From NCBI GenBank assembly GCA_900155495.1, contig FTLJ01000512.1, positions 62,001-126,000 on the forward strand: a stretch of DNA of 64,000 bases. Direction: 5' to 3'. Source of the stretch: Porogramme epimiltina. Lineage: Eukaryota; Basidiomycota; Agaricomycetes; Polyporales; Polyporaceae. Of the stretch, positions 58,673-64,000 are shown one piece after another. The notes beneath the pieces were generated by a model. That model was not told the origin of the DNA and searched no databases. It saw nothing but the letters and a program-made list of their open reading frames with translations. The position numbers were made by a program, and so were the translations under genes. The number at the start of each line of letters is the position of its first letter. The stretch's first letter is position 1.

Positions 58673-60508
58673 ATGTCCGGTCCTTCCGTGCCTACCTTCC
58701 TCCTCCCGCTCGCGGCTTCCAGCATGGCGTCGGTCCACCGCCAGTACAACACCTTGATCCTCGACCTCGGCGACGTCCTCTTCCGTTGGTCACCCAAGAC
58801 CAACACTCCCATACCTCCCCGACAACTCAAGGAGGTTCTTTCGTCCCTCACCTGGTTCGAGTACGAGCGTGGTCGGATATCTCAGTCAGAATGCTACGCC
58901 CGTGTATCTGACGAGTTCCACCTCGACGTCGACGTCATCGCTGAAGCCTTCAAACAAGCTCGCGAGTCGCTCAGGCCAAACGAGGAGTTCATCGAGCTGG
59001 TTCGTGAACTCCGGCGAGGGGCTCGCGGTGAGCTCAACGTCCTGGCCCTCTCCAACATATCCCTCCCCGACTACGAGTACATCATGTCGCACAGCTCAGA
59101 CTGGACATCCATCTTCGACCGCGTCTTCCCCTCGGCGCTTGTCGGCGAGCGCAAGCCTCACCTCGGCTGCTACCGGAGAGTCATCTCTGAGATGCAGCTA
59201 GAACCTCAGACCACCGTGTTCGTCGACGACAAACTCGACAATGTCGCATCCGCACGCTCGCTGGGCATGCATGGGATCGTGTTCGACAACCAGGCGAACG
59301 TCTTCCGTCAACTCCGCAACATCTTCGGTGACCCCGTGAGACGCGGCCAAGAGTATCTCCGCTCAAACGCGGGCAGGCTAGAGTCCGTCACCGACGGTGG
59401 TGCAGTGTTTGAAGAGAACTTCACGCAGCTCTTCATTTACGAGTTGACACACGACAAGTACGTTCTACACATTCTATACGAAGAAGCACAGCGTTGATCA
59501 CCGACCCTGATAGGAGTCTGATCAAGACTTCCGAGTGTTCTCGCACATGGAATTTCTTTAGAGGTCGGTGCATCTGTGATGCTATCTGTCCACTATGATT
59601 AAACCGGAAGTCCCCAGGTCAACCGCTCTTTTCGGAAACGTTCCCCGACGACATGGACACTACGTCGGTGGCGTTGACCATTCTCCGCCCTGATCAAGAG
59701 CTGGTTTCCTCCATCTTGGACGAGATGTTGGAGTATGTGGACGCAGATGGCATCATGCAGGTGATTATCGTTGCATGGCTTTCGCCGCCCGATGTTCGCG
59801 CCCGTGCTAACTCTCTCGGGTCAGACGTACTTTGACCATACGCGCCCACGAATGGACCCCTTCGTCTGCGTGAACGTGCTCTCACTATTCTACGAGCACG
59901 GACGCGGACATCAGCTACCTCGGACACTTGACTGGGTCCACGAGGTGCTCCTCTATCGCGCGTACCACGGTGGCTCGCGATACTACATGTCCCCCGACTG
60001 CTTCCTATTCTTCGTCAGCCGCCTCCTCCAGCGCGCAGACGACCCCGCCGTCCAGGCGCGCTTGCGGCCACTCTTCGTCGAGCGCCTCAACGAGCGCGTC
60101 GGCGCGGAAGGCGACTCGATGGACCTCGCGTTCCGCGTCCTCGCTGCGTCGTCCGTCGGCATCCAGTGCACGCGCGACCTCGAGCGCCTCGTCGGCGCGC
60201 AGGGCGCTGACGGCGGCTGGGAGCTCTGCTGGTTCTACCAGTTCGGCTCGACGGGCGTCAAGGCGGGCAACCGCGGGCTCACGACCGCGCTCGCCGTCAA
60301 GGCCATCGAGACCGCGACGGCGTGTCCGCCGTCGCCCGCGCTGTCGGCATTCTCGGGGGCGTCCTCATCGTCAAAGGTGGGCGCGTCGCCGAACAAGTTC
60401 CTCTCCGCGATCTCGCGGCCCGTCAGCCCGTTCAGCTTTGGCGACCTCCTCCGCCCGTGGCGCAGAGCAAGTAGGAACAACCTCAAGGCCGAGGCTGCGG
60501 CGGCATAA
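58673..60508 (+). CDS. HAD-like terpene synthase (drimane sesquiterpene synthase type)
   Basis: A two-domain terpene cyclase of the group found with Aspergillus AstC and basidiomycete drimane synthases, in which a HAD-like domain is fused to a class II cyclase-like domain. Exons 58673-59457, 59514-59563, 59618-59760 and 59825-60508 give 553 aa. The N-terminal HAD domain has motif I LILDLGDVLF (Asp31, Asp34), the Lys in GERKPHLGCYRR, and TTVFVDDKLDN with Asp185-Asp186, which also reads as a DDxxD-like metal site. After FRGQPLFSETFP comes DDMDTTSVALTIL (residues 289-301), the DxDTT proton-donor motif of class II cyclases. C-terminal helices and a Ser-rich tail close the protein. Expected chemistry: farnesyl diphosphate protonated and cyclised to drimenyl diphosphate, then dephosphorylated by the HAD part. 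The product is inferred. The ATG at 58724 is an alternative start. Confidence 0.85.
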
Positions 60509-61716
60509 CGGCCCCCATCGCCGATCTCTCCCCTCTCTCCCCCTCGCAGCTTGAACTTCTCCCCATCATGCTTGCTGCGCTCTATCATGCCTATGCCTCT
60601 CTCTCCTCCCTCCTAGCCCTGACCACCCCTTGGGCTTGTACAAATGTAGATATTATTATATGGGTCCGCGTAGAACTGTACGATACAGCACATTCCCGTT
60701 GCTCTGCTTTGCGATACCGTTGCCGCTGTCTATGCCAACCTCTGCCCCACGCTCGTTCCTCTTGCTCGCTCACTCCGCTTCGCCCACCTGTCGCACTCTT
60801 GCCCTCTTGCCGTCTCACTCATCCTCTCCTCTCCTCGGACACGCTCCCTGTCCCTCCTCCCCTTCCGCCCTACCTACCTTCCTTCCGTCCCTTCGGCATA
60901 ATCGCGCGGGACCACTACTGGTTGATGCTCCCCGCGGGCTCAGTACGTAGTACATTTAGTGTCGTTGCTAACATTCGTACCACACTCTCGCATGTAATCG
61001 CTGTAGAACTAGAGTCGTCGCTATCGTCCGGAAACAATACCACTGCGCTTTCGCCGTCTCCACCGCCGTCCTGATCACCGCACCGCATGCTCGAGCACCG
61101 CGCGGGCGTGCCAATTTGTGCAAGTTCCATGATAGATGATGACAGGGCAACGCAATTTCAGTCGGTGAGGGGGCGACGGCGCTCGTCAGAAATCGGACAC
61201 CTGTGCCAAGAGTCCAGCCCCTGCTCGACACGCTGCGAGGTCCTGACCCTCCTGGTTCCTGGCCGCTGCTGATGCCGACCGTAGTCACCCGGGAGGCGGG
61301 AGAGCTATAATGTGATGACGTACTGCGCTCCCCGAGGCGGCACCGCACGCGCAGATCATCGTCGGGCCGCGCCCTGGGATCAATCAGCTACCCCAAACGG
61401 CTGTGCCTCCCGGTGTTCGGGACGGTGAGGGCGGACGAGGCTTTGCGAGGCCGATGGGGGCCCGCCGCCCCGGCGGGTCCGGCCCCGCATATTCATGAAT
61501 GCCGGCGCCGAAATGTCCTGGGCCGGGGATCGAGCGGGCACTTGCTTGAAGTCGCCACTACGCCTTTTCGGGAGGTGGCGTCTACCCCGACTAAGAGGTA
61601 TTCGCGGAGGACGGAAGGCCTACGATATTCTGCGACCGCGCACACGCATCGATGGACTTGCGCGACGAGCAAAATGACTCGGAAGACGTGCGAGAGCATG
61701 CGATAGTCAAAATTGA
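60509..61716. other. 3' intergenic region between convergent terpene synthase and ILV1
   Basis: About 1.2 kb with a long C/T-rich run (60.7-60.9 kb) and GC-rich sequence near 61.4 kb. No coding segment is supported. Confidence 0.5.
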
Positions 61717-63736
61717 TTATCCTCGTAAGAAACGTCTGTACACCTCGTTCTCCGTCTCTTCTACATACGGGTACCCCAAGTTTTTCAGATACTCGCTGAA
61801 TTCCTGTGCTTCTTCCGGCGGGACCTGGGTACCGGCAAGCACCTTTCCGATATCTGCGTTGAAACCGAGTCGGTTACAACAACGATAAGTCCTGGCTGGG
61901 CCAGAGACTCACCTGCGCCGTGATTGCGGTAGTGGAATAGTGAAATATTCCATCCGGAGTGCAAACCCTTCAGGAACCTCTTCAACGCGTCAGGGCGTTC
62001 TGGGAACTCTGCAACACATGACATGTAGGGGTTAGTCACAAAGTCAAGCCGTCCGCGAGGTCTCGGAGCACGCGGCAAACAGAAATCATACCAAATCGGA
62101 ACAGTCGCTCGTTGGGCACATTTGTGCATCCACCAATCATGTACCGCGCATGTGTTTTCGCCATCTCGTCGTCGCTGATGTCAACTGCCTTCATGTCTTG
62201 ACGTTCCAGGGCTGCGATGAGTTCTGACACTTCCTGGGCCCGATTGGTAGTCTGGAGTTGGAACGACAGGAAGATCTGGGCCCGTTCGGGGTTGTGGTAC
62301 CGGTAGACAAACTCCGTGGTCGCCCGGGGGTGTATCATGTCGTGCAGCGCGACGAAGCTGGCAACCAGGTCGGTCAGAAGACCGTAAAAACCGGATCGTG
62401 TGCATGGTGGGGGCGTACCTTCCTGGCTTCTCTGGAATCTCGACGCTGAGAAGCGCCTCTCTCCCCTCTCCCAACTCTGCACGCTCGGCGACGAACCGCA
62501 GCCTGTCGAAGTTCATGTTCGCGCCGCTGATGACAGCCACAAACTTCTTCTCCGCCCCGACCAGCTGGTTGTCTAAGATGTAGCGCTTCAACGCTGCGAG
62601 CGCAAGGGCACCAGCAGGCTCGGTGATCGACCTCGTCTCTGGAGATAGTTGTCAGTTCTTTGCACGCGCCGCACCACGACTTGGCCCACGTACCCTCGAA
62701 GACGTCTTTGATAGCTGCGCAGAGCTCGTCGGTGTCTACCTTGACCACGCCATCGAGCAAATTCTTGCAGATCCGGAACGGCTCCTCTCCCACTATCTTG
62801 ACTGCTGTGCCGTCGCTGAAGAGCCCAACCTCACTGAGCGTCACACGCTCGCCCTTCTCGATGCTGCGCGCCATCGCATCGCCATCAATAGTCTCTGCGC
62901 CGATGACCTTCGTACGTGGAGAACCGATGCGTTTGACGTACTCAGCGATGCCCGAGATGAGGCCACCGCCGCCAACACCTGCAACGATGCCGTCCAGCTG
63001 TTCGGGGTTCGGGACCTGCTTGAGCACCTCAAGCCCGACCGTGCCCTGCCCTGCAATCACAAGCGGATCGTCGTATGGTGGCACAAACACGAGCCCGTGC
63101 GTCTGCGCCAGCCGCGCACACTCAGTCTTGGCCTCGTCGAAGTCCTGCCCGAAAAGGACGACCTTCGCGCCGAGCCGGGACACATTGCGCACTTTGATCG
63201 AGGGTGTGGCCTTGGGCATTACGATGGTGCACGGGATACCCAATCTAGAGCCAGAGAGGGCAACACCCTGGGCGTGGTTACCTGCAGGAGGCGGAGGTGA
63301 GTTCCGTGCATGGCCGAGATTAATAGAAACGGGTGGGGGACAGGGACAGAAAATCGAAGAGCGAGTGCAGCCGCCGCCGTGGAGGGTACGCACACTAACC
63401 CGCACTGCATGTTACGACGCCCTTCCATCGTTCCTCCTCCGACAGGCTCGCCATGAAGTTGTACGCGCCGCGGATCTTGAAACTGAAGACCTCTTGTAGG
63501 TCTTCACGTTTGAGCCATATCTGGTTCCCGAGTCGCGTGGACAGGTTCGGGCAATAAACAAGGGGGGTCTCCTTCAAGATTTCATAGACTTTTGATGTGA
63601 GGATGAGGCGGAGGTAGTCGGGTGAGCCATCGGGGAGGAGTGTGTGTGCCGCGAGGCGCGGGTATCGCGCGTTTGGGATGCGCTCGGGCGCGTGGGAGGC
63701 ATACTCGACCGTCTCCGCCACGGCCGATGTCGACAT
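61717..63736 (-). CDS. ILV1: Threonine deaminase (threonine ammonia-lyase), biosynthetic
   Basis: A pyridoxal-phosphate enzyme, normally mitochondrial, that turns threonine into 2-oxobutanoate as the first step to isoleucine. The start is [17 protein letters not shown]. The catalytic domain has [18 protein letters not shown], with the PLP Lys in SFKIRGA, then [20 protein letters not shown] and the phosphate-binding glycine run [17 protein letters not shown]. Two ACT-like regulatory domains follow (e.g. [14 protein letters not shown] and [20 protein letters not shown]), the basis of isoleucine feedback control in this family. It ends in [14 protein letters not shown]. About seven exons. The N-terminus is short and not a strong import signal. 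Confidence 0.94.
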
Positions 63737-64000
63737 CGCGCTTTTCAAGTGCCGGTTTTGCGTTTGGCTGAGGTGCGCGGGAAGTCTATCCGGAGATATT
63801 CGAACGAAAGGAGAGAGATAGCTGAGCAGGGAGGTTGGATGTGAGTCAGAAAGAAAATTAAGCAATCGAGAACACCGCAAATGGCGCCGGCGTTGCCTCA
63901 CGTTTCGCGCCTGGCCCCGATCGCACTAAGATCCAGATCTTCAGAGGGGGAAAGAGGATGGATTTCCGACAAACAGCAGTACGTATACGGTAGGATATGT
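63737..64000. promoter_or_regulatory. ILV1 upstream region
   Basis: The 264 bases upstream of the ILV1 start, to the window end. No TGACTC-type amino-acid control site was recognised in it. Confidence 0.4.

Overview
The window looks like nuclear DNA of a basidiomycete, most likely an agaricomycete and possibly a polypore-type fungus. Genes are dense and split by many 50-60 nt GT-AG introns, intergenic DNA is GC-rich, and several products are typical of filamentous fungi: a class IV chitin synthase, the DASH subunit Dad2, a medusa-type developmental regulator, Mediator subunit 27 and a HAD-fused terpene synthase of the drimane-synthase type. The phylum call rests on gene content and intron style, not on a marker phylogeny.

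Layout, left to right. 1-5019 (+) is the 3' part of a DOCK-family Rho/Rac exchange factor. 5906-7930 (-) is a medusa/Ren1/Acr1-like regulator, behind which lies a long GC-rich leader or promoter. 9521-10912 (-) is MED27. About 3-4 kb without a secure gene follows, holding weak coding remnants near 13.5-14.4 kb. 14609-15359 (-) is an F-box-like protein. 16292-18447 (-) is a CDKN3-type phosphatase with a long N-terminal extension; it diverges from the chitin synthase at 18811-22379 (+). 23069-28160 (-) is SKI3, and 28597-30127 (-) a mitochondrial LETM1-like protein. 31598-33702 (+) is a UDP-glycosyltransferase and 34115-34589 (+) is DAD2.

The right half is mostly housekeeping. 35030-36622 (-) is an unknown membrane-anchored protein. 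37713-41337 (-) is SND1/Tudor-SN, diverging from mitochondrial bS6 at 41551-42013 (+). Three small minus-strand enzymes follow: a HAD hydrolase, a GNAT acetyltransferase and a MetX-like alpha/beta hydrolase. RPS23 at 47336-48098 (+) ends with a GC-AG intron. CDS1 (CDP-diacylglycerol synthase) and TOP1 are on the minus strand, and TOP1 diverges from a complex I B12 subunit at 54784-54972 (+). After about 3.7 kb without a clear gene come the HAD-terpene synthase at 58673-60508 (+) and threonine deaminase ILV1 at 61717-63736 (-).

The genes do not form one pathway. The most notable locus is the HAD-terpene synthase, which stands alone: no P450, reductase or transporter sits beside it. Other points are the divergent chitin synthase/phosphatase pair, two identical CACGTG-centred motifs upstream of the medusa-like gene, and a possible very small cysteine-rich protein at 30.77 kb. 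I saw no CRISPR array, no convincing tRNA or rRNA, no intact transposon and no obvious foreign island.
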